A stretch of DNA of 64,000 nt from Amycolatopsis sp. NBC_00345. GTDB lineage: Bacteria; Actinomycetota; Actinomycetes; Mycobacteriales; Pseudonocardiaceae. The stretch lies in contig NZ_CP107995.1 of the NCBI RefSeq assembly GCF_036116635.1, positions 7,998,001 through 8,062,000 on the forward strand, in the 5' to 3' direction. Both the position numbers and the translations under genes were made by a program. Positions 16,048-23,444 of the stretch are shown in pieces; the stretch's first letter is position 1; each line of letters starts with the position of its first letter. The notes below the pieces were generated by a model. That model worked only from the letters and a program-made list of their open reading frames with translations. It made no database searches and was not told the origin of the DNA.

Positions 16048-17271
16048 GTGCGAAGGCTGAGTTTGTGGATGCGTGCCCACCCGATAGCGGGGGACACGCT
16101 GCTCGCCGTGATCTTGGGCCTGATCGACTTCCTCCTCTTCCTGAGCGGCGCGCTGTCCGAGGGCGGCTTGCAGCCGCAGCCGTGGTTCGTCGTGATCCCG
16201 GTCGACGCGCTGATGGTGGCGCCGCTGGCGTTCCGCCGGAAGAGCCCGTTGTGGTCGGCGTACGCGATCCTGCTGATCAGCGTCGCGCACACCACGCTTC
16301 AGCTCGGCATCTCGGGCGTCGCGGCGCTGGCGATGAGCCTGTACACGATCGTCGTGTACGTCGGGCGCAAGCAGGGGCTGATCTACCTCGGCGCGCTCAT
16401 CGTGCTGAACACCGTGCAGATGCTCACCGACCAGAGCAGCACGTGGTTCGGCGAGACGCTGTTCACGCTCTTCGGCCTCGCGCTGTGCTGGACGCTCGGC
16501 GAGTTCGTCGGCGCGCGGCGGGCGTACGACGAAGAGGTGGAAGCGCGCCTGCACCTGCTGGAGACCGAGCGTGACCAGGCCACGCGGATCGCCGTCGCCG
16601 AGGAACGGGGCCGGATCGCGCGCGAGCTGCACGACGTCGTCGCGCACTCGGTGAGCGTGATGGTGGTGCAGGCCGACGGCGCTTCGCTCGCGCTGCCCAC
16701 GAACCCCGACCTGGCCGGCCGCGCACTGCAGACGATCTCCGAGACCGGCCGCGGCGCGCTGGGCGAGCTGCGGCGGCTGCTCGACGTGCTGCGCAACGAC
16801 GACGGCGACGGCGAGCCCCGCGTCCCGCAGCCGGACGCGAGCGCGCTCGCCGAGCTGACCGAGCGGATGCGCGCGGCCGGCGTGCCGGTGGAGCTGGAAG
16901 TGGACGACGACCTGGCCGACCTGCCCGCCGGCGTTTCGCTCGGGCTGTACCGGATCGTCCAGGAATCGCTGACGAACACGCTCAAGCACGCGGGCACGGG
17001 CGCGCGCGCCGAGGTGCGCGTGCGCCGAAACGGCGAGACGGTGGAGGTGCTCGTCCTCGACGACGGCGCCGGGCGGGCGAAACAGCTTGAGGGGGCCTCG
17101 GCCCATGCCGGGTCGTCGAAGAAGACACCGCGGCTGGCCGTCGCGGGAGGGAATGGGCTGATCGGGATGCGGGAGCGCGCGAACGTGTACGGCGGAACGC
17201 TGGAGGTGGGCCCCGCGCCCGCCGGTGGGTGGCAGGTCCGGGCGGTCCTGCCGGTTAGGTTGGCGCCGTGA
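16048..17271 (+). CDS. Sensor histidine kinase (NarL-type partner)
   Basis: 407 aa. Five membrane segments in the first 150 residues without a large extracellular domain, a short coiled coil, then the HisKA_3 dimerisation region with R-I-A-R-E-L-H-D-V-V-A-H-S; the phosphorylated residue is His195. The HATPase domain includes L-D-D-G-A-G and G-N-G-L-I-G-M-R-E-R. This is the intramembrane-sensing architecture often found beside BcrA-type ABC transporters that handle cell-envelope stress or peptide antibiotics. GTG start; the stop overlaps the response regulator (GTGA). Confidence 0.92.
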   Translation: MRRLSLWMRAHPIAGDTLLAVILGLIDFLLFLSGALSEGGLQPQPWFVVIPVDALMVAPLAFRRKSPLWSAYAILLISVAHTTLQLGISGVAALAMSLYTIVVYVGRKQGLIYLGALIVLNTVQMLTDQSSTWFGETLFTLFGLALCWTLGEFVGARRAYDEEVEARLHLLETERDQATRIAVAEERGRIARELHDVVAHSVSVMVVQADGASLALPTNPDLAGRALQTISETGRGALGELRRLLDVLRNDDGDGEPRVPQPDASALAELTERMRAAGVPVELEVDDDLADLPAGVSLGLYRIVQESLTNTLKHAGTGARAEVRVRRNGETVEVLVLDDGAGRAKQLEGASAHAGSSKKTPRLAVAGGNGLIGMRERANVYGGTLEVGPAPAGGWQVRAVLPVRLAP

Positions 17272-17924
17272 TCCGGGTAGTGGTCGTCGACGACCAGGAA
17301 CTGATGCGCGTCGGGTTCCGGATGGTGCTGGGCGCGCAGGCCGACATCGACGTGGTGGGCGAGGCCGGCGACGGCGCGCAGGCCATCCGGATGGCCGCGG
17401 AGCTGCGCCCGGACGTCGTGCTGATGGACGTCCGCATGCCTGTGCTCGACGGGGTGGAGGCGACGAAGCAGATCGTCGCGGCCGGCACCGCGCGGGTGCT
17501 GGTGATGACGACGTTCGACCTGGACGAGTACGTCTATTCGGCGCTGCAGGGCGGCGCGTCGGGGTTCCTGCTCAAGGACACGCAGCCGGACCACCTGGTG
17601 TCGGCCCTGCGCGCGGTGGCTTCCGGCGACGCCGTGGTCTCGCCGTCGGTCACGCGCCGCCTGCTGGACCGCTTCGTCGGCACGGGCGGTTCCCCGGTCC
17701 GCGACGCGCGCGAGCTGGACGTGCTGACCGACCGCGAACGCGAAGTCCTCGTGCTGATCGCGAAGGGCATGTCGAACCTGGAGATCGCCGAGTCCCTGTT
17801 CCTTTCGGAAGCCACGGTGAAAACGCACGTCGGCCGTATTCTGGCGAAGCTCGACCTGCGGGACCGGGTGCAGGCCGTGGTGCTGGCGTACGAGACCGGG
17901 CTGGCCCGGCCGGGGCTCGCCTGA
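17268..17924 (+). CDS. NarL/FixJ-type response regulator
   Basis: 218 aa. Receiver domain with acidic pocket D8-D9, phosphoacceptor D54 in V-L-M-D-V-R-M-P, T in V-M-T-T-F-D, and K in F-L-L-K-D. A LuxR-type helix-turn-helix follows at the end: L-T-D-R-E-R-E-V-L-V-L-I-A-K-G-M-S-N-L-E-I-A and T-V-K-T-H-V-G-R-I-L. Coupled by overlap to the kinase. Its likely targets are the ABC genes 240 bp downstream (inference). Confidence 0.94.
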   Translation: MIRVVVVDDQELMRVGFRMVLGAQADIDVVGEAGDGAQAIRMAAELRPDVVLMDVRMPVLDGVEATKQIVAAGTARVLVMTTFDLDEYVYSALQGGASGFLLKDTQPDHLVSALRAVASGDAVVSPSVTRRLLDRFVGTGGSPVRDARELDVLTDREREVLVLIAKGMSNLEIAESLFLSEATVKTHVGRILAKLDLRDRVQAVVLAYETGLARPGLA

Positions 17925-18162
17925 GCGCAGGCGGTCCACATCGGACGACCGTGGTTCGTCAATCGGGAACCAGGGAGATTTCAGGGTCGGCTCAGGGGTT
18001 TCACCGATCGCGCGGGCACCGTCGACACGATTGGGTACTACTCAAGTCGGGTGCCTGGTTAGACCCACAGGATGACGCCAAGACCGGTCCCGCTGAGTCA
18101 CGATGGTCACGGTAAGAGAGCACCAGGGTGAACGGCAACCGGCCGTTACAGAGGGAGCAGGG

Positions 18163-19104
18163 ATGATCGAGGCATCAGGTCTCACCAAGCGCTACGGCAA
18201 CACAGTCGCGGTGAACAACCTGTCGTTCGGGGTGGCTACGGGGAAGGTCACCGGCTTCCTTGGCCCGAACGGCGCCGGCAAGTCCACCACCATGCGCATG
18301 ATCCTGGGCCTGGACAACCCGACCTCGGGCCAGGTCACCATCGGCGGCAAGCGCTACCACGAGCTGAAGGACCCGTTGCGGACCGTCGGCGCGCTGCTGG
18401 ACGCGAAGTGGGTGCACCCGAACCGCTCCGCCCGCTCGCACCTGGCGTGGATGGCGAAGTCCAACCGGATCCCGACGTCGCGCGTGGAAGAAGTGCTCGA
18501 CACCGTCGGCCTCACCAGCGTCGCGGACAAGCGCGCCGGCGGGTTCTCGCTCGGCATGTCGCAGCGCCTCGGCATCGCCGCCGCGCTGCTGGGCGACCCC
18601 GAGGTGCTGCTGTTCGACGAGCCGGTGAACGGCCTGGACCCCGAGGGCATCCTCTGGATCCGCAAGTTCATGCACCGGCTGGCCGAAGACGGCCGCACGG
18701 TCTTCGTCTCCAGCCACCTGCTGTCGGAGATGGCGCTGACCGCGAGCGACCTCATCGTGATCGGCAAGGGGCAGCTGATCGCGCAGTCCACCACGGAGGA
18801 ATTCGTGGCGCGCGCCGCCGAAAACACCGTGAAGGTGCGGTCGCCGCAGCTTCCGGCGCTGCGCGAGCAGCTCGTCCGCGCCAGCGCACAGGTCACCGAC
18901 TCCGGCAACGCGCTCATCGTGTCCGGAATGGACAGTGACAAGATCGGCGAGGTCGCGGCGTCGGCGAACATCGTGCTCCACGAGCTGAGCCCGCAGACGG
19001 GCTCGCTGGAGCAGGCCTTCATGCAGATCACCGGCGACTCCGTCGAGTACCACACCGGGCTCGAGGCCGAAGCGCAGCAAGCCTTCCAGCCCAACGCCCG
19101 CTGA
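18163..19104 (+). CDS. ABC transporter ATPase, BcrA-type (module 1)
   Basis: 313 aa. Walker A G-P-N-G-A-G-K-S-T-T, signature L-G-M-S-Q-R-L-G, Walker B V-L-L-F-D-E-P-V-N-G-L-D-P-E-G, switch S-S-H-L-L. The C-terminal 90 residues are the extension of bacitracin/antibiotic-efflux ATPases. ATG at 18163 follows GAGGGAGCAGGG; upstream in-frame codons lack a site. It drives the permease encoded 27 bp downstream. A closely similar pair follows at 20063, sharing V-N-G-L-D-P-E-G and the signature region, so this is a duplication. Confidence 0.92.
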   Translation: MIEASGLTKRYGNTVAVNNLSFGVATGKVTGFLGPNGAGKSTTMRMILGLDNPTSGQVTIGGKRYHELKDPLRTVGALLDAKWVHPNRSARSHLAWMAKSNRIPTSRVEEVLDTVGLTSVADKRAGGFSLGMSQRLGIAAALLGDPEVLLFDEPVNGLDPEGILWIRKFMHRLAEDGRTVFVSSHLLSEMALTASDLIVIGKGQLIAQSTTEEFVARAAENTVKVRSPQLPALREQLVRASAQVTDSGNALIVSGMDSDKIGEVAASANIVLHELSPQTGSLEQAFMQITGDSVEYHTGLEAEAQQAFQPNAR

Positions 19105-19131
19105 CCACTCTTTCTCCTAGGAATCAGACCC

Positions 19132-19884
19132 ATGACTCTGCTCGCGGTTGAACGCATCAAGCTCTTCACCACCCGCTCGCCGTGGTGGTGCGCCCTCATC
19201 GCCATCGTCCTCACCGCCGGCTTCTCCGCGCTCATCGCGAGCGCCGCGCCGGCGAGCGAGGCGATCGACGTGTCCACCACCCAGGCCGGCTACCAGTTCG
19301 GCGTCGCCGTGATCATGGTGCTGGCCGCGCTGTCGGTGACCACGGAGTACCGCTTCGGCACCATCCGCACCACGTTCCAGGCCGTGCCGCACCGCGGTTC
19401 GGTGCTCACCGCCAAGGCCGCCGTCGTCGGGCTGCTCGCACTGGTGATCGGCGAGGTCGGCGCGTTCGGCGCCTGGGCACTCGGCTACGCCATCCGCCCG
19501 TCGTCCGAGCTCGTGCTCGACAGCGGCGGCAAGTGGATCAACGTGGCCGGCGTCGGTGTGCTGTTCGCGCTGGCCGCGGTGATCGCGGTGGCCGTCGGCA
19601 TCCTGATCCGGCACAGCGCCGGCGCCATCGCGCTGCTGCTGATCTACGTGCTGGCCGTGGAGAACCTGGTCACGCTGATCCCGACCATCGGCCCGAAGAT
19701 CCACCACTGGCTGCCGTTCAACGTCGCCGACAAGTTCCTCCACGGCGCGGCGGCGTCGGGGCAGCCGGGCGGGGCGTCCTCGGACGCGGTGCTCTCGCAG
19801 GGCTGGTCGCTCGCCTACTTCGCCGCCTTCGCGGTGGTGCTGATGGCCATCGCCATCGGAGTCGCGAAGAAGCGCGACGCCTGA
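19132..19884 (+). CDS. ABC-2 type permease (module 1)
   Basis: 250 aa with six membrane segments. It begins L-L-A-V-E-R-I-K-L-F-T-T-R-S-P-W-W-C, the N-terminal amphipathic coupling helix of this family, and has Y-R-F-G-T-I-R-T-T-F-Q-A-V-P after the second membrane segment. Works with the ATPase just upstream; substrate probably a lipophilic or peptide compound (inference from family). Paralogous to the permease at 20968. Confidence 0.88.
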   Translation: MTLLAVERIKLFTTRSPWWCALIAIVLTAGFSALIASAAPASEAIDVSTTQAGYQFGVAVIMVLAALSVTTEYRFGTIRTTFQAVPHRGSVLTAKAAVVGLLALVIGEVGAFGAWALGYAIRPSSELVLDSGGKWINVAGVGVLFALAAVIAVAVGILIRHSAGAIALLLIYVLAVENLVTLIPTIGPKIHHWLPFNVADKFLHGAAASGQPGGASSDAVLSQGWSLAYFAAFAVVLMAIAIGVAKKRDA

Positions 19885-19980
19885 AGACCCACCACTCAGT
19901 AGACCCACACAGGGAGGTTCGCACCCGGGCCAGGCGGGGGCCGGGAGCCGGTGCGAACAGGGGAAAAAGGGGATAAAGGA

Positions 19981-20018
19981 AAATCCGGGTCGCCGATTTC
20001 GGGGGGCGACCCGGATTT
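19981..20018 (+). terminator. Terminator between the two ABC modules
   Basis: 14 bp perfect stem AAATCCGGGTCGCC / GGCGACCCGGATTT with a 10 nt loop followed by CCTTC. It sits 96 bp after module 1 and 44 bp before module 2, so module 2 should have its own promoter; TAGAGT at 20031-20036 is a possible -10. Confidence 0.75.
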
Positions 20019-20062
20019 CCTTCATACCGGTAGAGTTCGCGCGAAGCGGGAGGGGAGCGCGC

Positions 20063-20971
20063 GTGCTCGAAGCGAGAGGGCTCACGAAGTCCTACGGCGA
20101 CACCATGGCGGTGAACGATCTGACGTTCACCGCCGAGACCGGCCGGGTGACCGGGTTCCTCGGCCCGAACGGCGCCGGCAAGTCCACCACGATGCGGCTG
20201 CTGCTCGGCCTCGACACCCCGACGGCGGGCACCGCGCACATCGACGGCCGGCCGTACCGGGAGTTGCGTGATCCACTCCGGACGGTCGGCGCGCTGCTCG
20301 ACGCCACCTGGCGCCACCCCGGCCGCACCGCGCGCTCGCACCTGCGCTGGCTCGCGGCCACCAACGGCCTGCCGGACCGCCGCGCGGACGAGGTGCTGGC
20401 GCTGGTCGGGCTCGATTCGGTGGCCAAGAAGCGCGCGGGGGAGTTCTCCCTCGGCATGCTCCAGCGGCTCGGCATCGCGACCACCCTGCTCGGCGACCCG
20501 AAGGTGCTGCTGTTCGACGAGCCGGTGAACGGCCTCGACCCCGAGGGCGTCCAGTGGATCCGGCAGCTGATGCACGCGCTCGCCGCCGAGGGCCGCACCG
20601 TGTTCGTCTCCAGCCACCTGCTGCCGGAGATGGAGCAGACGGCGCAGGACCTCGTGGTGATCGGCCGCGGCCGGCTGATCTTCCAGGGCACGATGAAGGA
20701 CTTCGTGGCGCGCGCCGGCTCCCGCGGCGTGCGCGTGCGCACCCCGCACGCCGACGCCCTGCGGACCGCGCTGCGTGAGCGCGGCGCGGAGTTCACCGAG
20801 GAGCCCGGCTCCTTCACCGTGTCCACATTGGACAGTGACGCGCTGGGCGAGCTGGCCTTCAAGGCCGGCGCCACCCTGCACGAGCTGAGCCCGCTCACCG
20901 GATCGCTGGAGCAGGCGTACCTGGAGCTGACCGGCGACGCGACCGAGTTCACCACCGGGGGACCGCGATGA
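20063..20971 (+). CDS. ABC transporter ATPase, BcrA-type (module 2)
   Basis: 302 aa. Walker A G-P-N-G-A-G-K-S-T-T, signature L-G-M-L-Q-R-L-G, Walker B V-L-L-F-D-E-P-V-N-G-L-D-P-E-G and S-S-H-L-L. Near identity of several blocks with the module 1 ATPase shows recent duplication. GTG at 20063 follows GGGAGGGGAG. The stop overlaps the permease start (ATGA), unlike module 1 where a 27 bp gap exists. Confidence 0.92.
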   Translation: MLEARGLTKSYGDTMAVNDLTFTAETGRVTGFLGPNGAGKSTTMRLLLGLDTPTAGTAHIDGRPYRELRDPLRTVGALLDATWRHPGRTARSHLRWLAATNGLPDRRADEVLALVGLDSVAKKRAGEFSLGMLQRLGIATTLLGDPKVLLFDEPVNGLDPEGVQWIRQLMHALAAEGRTVFVSSHLLPEMEQTAQDLVVIGRGRLIFQGTMKDFVARAGSRGVRVRTPHADALRTALRERGAEFTEEPGSFTVSTLDSDALGELAFKAGATLHELSPLTGSLEQAYLELTGDATEFTTGGPR

Positions 20972-21711
20972 ACGTCCTGCGCGCCGAGCGCATCAAGCTC
21001 TTCAGCACCCGCGCGCCGTGGTGGTGCAGCCTGCTCGCGGTGGCCGCGCCACTGGGCTTCACCCTGCTGTTCTTCCTGCTGACCGGCGCGGAGATCACCG
21101 CGAACGTCGGCAACACCCAGCTCGCCACCGGCATCGGCCGCACGGTCGCGCTGGTGCTGGCGGTGCTCGCCGCGACGTCGGACTCCAGCTGGGGCACGCT
21201 GCGGCTGACGTTCCAGGCCGTGCCGAAGCGCGTGCCGGCGCTGCTCGCCAAGGGCGCGGTGGTCTTCCTGCTGTGCGCGCTGCTCGGGCTGCTCGCCGGG
21301 GCCGGCTCGTGGGGACTGGCCGCGCTCGCGCGCCCGGACGCCGACCTGGCGCTGCACAGCGCGGAAGACTGGCGGCTGGTGCTCGGCCAGACGGTGACCT
21401 TCGCGCTCACCGGCCTGCTCGGCGTCGGCGTCGGACTGCTGTTGCGGAGCACGGCACTCGCGCTGACGCTCGTGCTCGTGTGGACCCAGCTCGTCGAAGG
21501 GCTGGTGCTGCTGATCCCGAAGGTCGGCGTCGACATCTACCAGTGGCTGCCGTTCTACGCGGCTTCGCAGTTCGCCGGTGGGGATTTCACGCGATCCGCG
21601 CTCAAGCTGTCCCCGCCTCTCGGACCTTGGGGCTATCTCGCGTATTTCGCCGCGATCTGCGTGGTTTTCTTCGCGGCCGGGGTGATCACCACGGATCGCC
21701 GCGACGCCTGA
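20968..21711 (+). CDS. ABC-2 type permease (module 2)
   Basis: 247 aa, six membrane segments, starting V-L-R-A-E-R-I-K-L-F-S-T-R-A-P-W-W-C, nearly the same as the module 1 permease, with L-R-L-T-F-Q-A-V-P-K-R in the matching loop. Both proteins end in a basic tail finishing R-R/K-R-D-A. Translationally coupled to its ATPase. Probably regulated, with module 1, by the two-component system at 16048-17924. Confidence 0.88.
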   Translation: MNVLRAERIKLFSTRAPWWCSLLAVAAPLGFTLLFFLLTGAEITANVGNTQLATGIGRTVALVLAVLAATSDSSWGTLRLTFQAVPKRVPALLAKGAVVFLLCALLGLLAGAGSWGLAALARPDADLALHSAEDWRLVLGQTVTFALTGLLGVGVGLLLRSTALALTLVLVWTQLVEGLVLLIPKVGVDIYQWLPFYAASQFAGGDFTRSALKLSPPLGPWGYLAYFAAICVVFFAAGVITTDRRDA

Positions 21712-21872
21712 TCATGCGGCATGCACGTGCAATCCGCTTGTACATCCGGCAAACGGATTAAGACCACGTTAAGAGGCTGTGGCTTCTCTCACAGGAAGCA
21801 GACATAATGTCAAAGTCCCCAGGATATTCAGAAGTAGAGCGCGAACCCGTCTCAGCTCCCCGGAGGTGAACC

Positions 21873-22451
21873 TTGACGGTGGACGCTGGTCAGGGACTGG
21901 TGAGTCCCATCCCGTCGGCCCGCAACGAAGCGGCACCCCAACCCCGGCTCGAGCCGATGCTGGACCTTGAGTGGTCGCAGGCGATCGAGCTGCCGCGATT
22001 CGCCCTGCCGGCAGACCGGCCCGGCGATCTTCGCCAGGCGTGGGTGCATCGTGCGGCCGAGGACGTCGTACTGGCGCTGTACCGCAGAGCGAGCGGCCTC
22101 GAAGGCCCGCTGCCCGCTCCGTGGTGGCTACGCGCCGTCGCAAGCGGCCGGCTCGAATCGCGGGAGCTGGGCTTCCGCATCGAGGACCGCATCGCGCAGC
22201 TGCTCGGCCGGCGGCCGGGCTGGGAGTTCGTCCCGTGGGCCGCCGACGGTGAGTCCGGGTACTGGGAGTTCATGCCGTCCGAACGCGGCAAGTCCGGCCA
22301 CTCGATCCCGACGACCGTGGTGAACACCGACCGCCACGGCGGCTGGATCGACGTGCTGCCCGCGCACTCCGGCACCACGCCGGAGCCGATCCCGGTCGCC
22401 GGCCTGGCCGGTCTGCGCTCCCGGCTCGGGGAGTTCGAAGCGGTCCGCTAG
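21873..22451 (+). CDS. Conserved actinobacterial protein of unknown function
   Basis: 192 aa, soluble, Trp-rich (L-E-W-S-Q-A-I-E-L-P-R-F, W-E-F-V-P-W-A-A-D-G-E-S-G-Y-W-E-F). No domain was recognised. TTG at 21873 is preferred because GGAGGTGA ends three bases upstream; a GTG at 21879 is less well spaced. It stands 160 bp after the ABC genes and 120 bp before trmB on the same strand. Confidence 0.65.
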   Translation: MTVDAGQGLVSPIPSARNEAAPQPRLEPMLDLEWSQAIELPRFALPADRPGDLRQAWVHRAAEDVVLALYRRASGLEGPLPAPWWLRAVASGRLESRELGFRIEDRIAQLLGRRPGWEFVPWAADGESGYWEFMPSERGKSGHSIPTTVVNTDRHGGWIDVLPAHSGTTPEPIPVAGLAGLRSRLGEFEAVR

Positions 22452-22574
22452 TCGCCTCCGCCTGTACCAATCCGGCCGAAAAGCAGGCACCGGCCAACCG
22501 TCAGCCGACAGCGCAGGCCGGTTGCCGTGACTGTCGGGCGGATTGGTACCGACCAGCACCGTATCTTGGTGCGG

Positions 22575-23282
22575 GTGGAGAACCAAGACCAGCCACGACT
22601 GCGCAGCGTGGTCAGTTACGTCAAACGCGGCGGTCGGATGACCGTCGGCCAGCAGCGCGCCTGGGACGAGCTCTGGCCGCGGCTGGGCCGCACGGTCACC
22701 GACCTGACGCCGGGACCGGTGGACTTCGGCGCGTGGTTCGGCCGTGCGGCGCCGGTGCTGCTGGAGATCGGCTCGGGCATGGGCGAGACCACGTCGCAGC
22801 TCGCGGCCGCCGCGCCGGAGCTGAACTACGTGGCCGCCGAGGTGTACGAGCCGGGGCTCGGCCAGCTGATGCTGCGCGCGGAGAAGCTCGGGCTGGAGAA
22901 CCTGCGCCTGATGCACGGCGACGCGGTGATCCTGCTGACCGAGCACGTCGAGCCGGGCACACTCGACGGCGTCCGGCTGTTCTTCCCCGATCCCTGGCCG
23001 AAGAAGAAGCACCACAAGCGACGGATCGTGCAGCCCGCGTTCGTCGCTCTCGTCGCGTCGCGGCTCAAGCCCGGCGGCACCTTCCACCTGGCGACGGACT
23101 GGGAGAACTACGCCGAGCAGATGCGCGAGGTGTGCTCCGGCGAGCCCGCGCTGCGCAACCGGCACGCCGCCGAGCCGGGCGGCTGGGCCCCGCGGCCGGA
23201 CTGGCGGCCGGTGACCAAGTTCGAGCAGCGCGCCGACGTCGAGGGCCGCGAATCACACGACCTGATCTTCGAGAAGCGCTGA
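22575..23282 (+). CDS. trmB: tRNA (guanine-N7)-methyltransferase
   Basis: 235 aa from GTG 22575. It makes m7G46 in the variable loop of tRNAs using S-adenosylmethionine. Seen: SAM-binding L-L-E-I-G-S-G-M-G-E, acidic V-A-A-E-V-Y-E-P-G, V-R-L-F-F-P-D-P-W-P-K-K-K-H-H-K-R-R which is the TrmB signature, and T-D-W-E-N-Y-A-E-Q-M near the C-terminus. Upstream GTGs at 22527 and 22569 are possible starts; the ribosome-binding site is weak for all. A strong terminator follows. Confidence 0.94.
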   Translation: MENQDQPRLRSVVSYVKRGGRMTVGQQRAWDELWPRLGRTVTDLTPGPVDFGAWFGRAAPVLLEIGSGMGETTSQLAAAAPELNYVAAEVYEPGLGQLMLRAEKLGLENLRLMHGDAVILLTEHVEPGTLDGVRLFFPDPWPKKKHHKRRIVQPAFVALVASRLKPGGTFHLATDWENYAEQMREVCSGEPALRNRHAAEPGGWAPRPDWRPVTKFEQRADVEGRESHDLIFEKR

Positions 23283-23298
23283 CGGTTCTCCGGAAACA

Positions 23299-23346
23299 GG
23301 CAGAGGGCCGTCGCCGGGTTCCCCAACCCGGCGACGGCCCTCTGCC
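23299..23346. terminator. Bidirectional terminator between trmB and the FtsX-type gene
   Basis: Perfect 22 bp stem (23299-23320 with 23325-23346) and a 4 nt CCCC loop between convergent genes; long enough to end transcription from both sides. Confidence 0.85.
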
Positions 23347-23444
23347 CTGACACCCCCGTCCGCCCCGGCCCCGAACCGGCGGCGGACCCCTTTCCCCTGT
23401 ACCCCCGCGCCCGCCCCGGCCCGAACCCGGACGGACGACGTCTC

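Noticed and set aside
21873..22451. Assigning a function to the Trp-rich protein upstream of trmB
   Set aside because: No recognisable motif; neighbours do not share an obvious pathway, so it is left as unknown.
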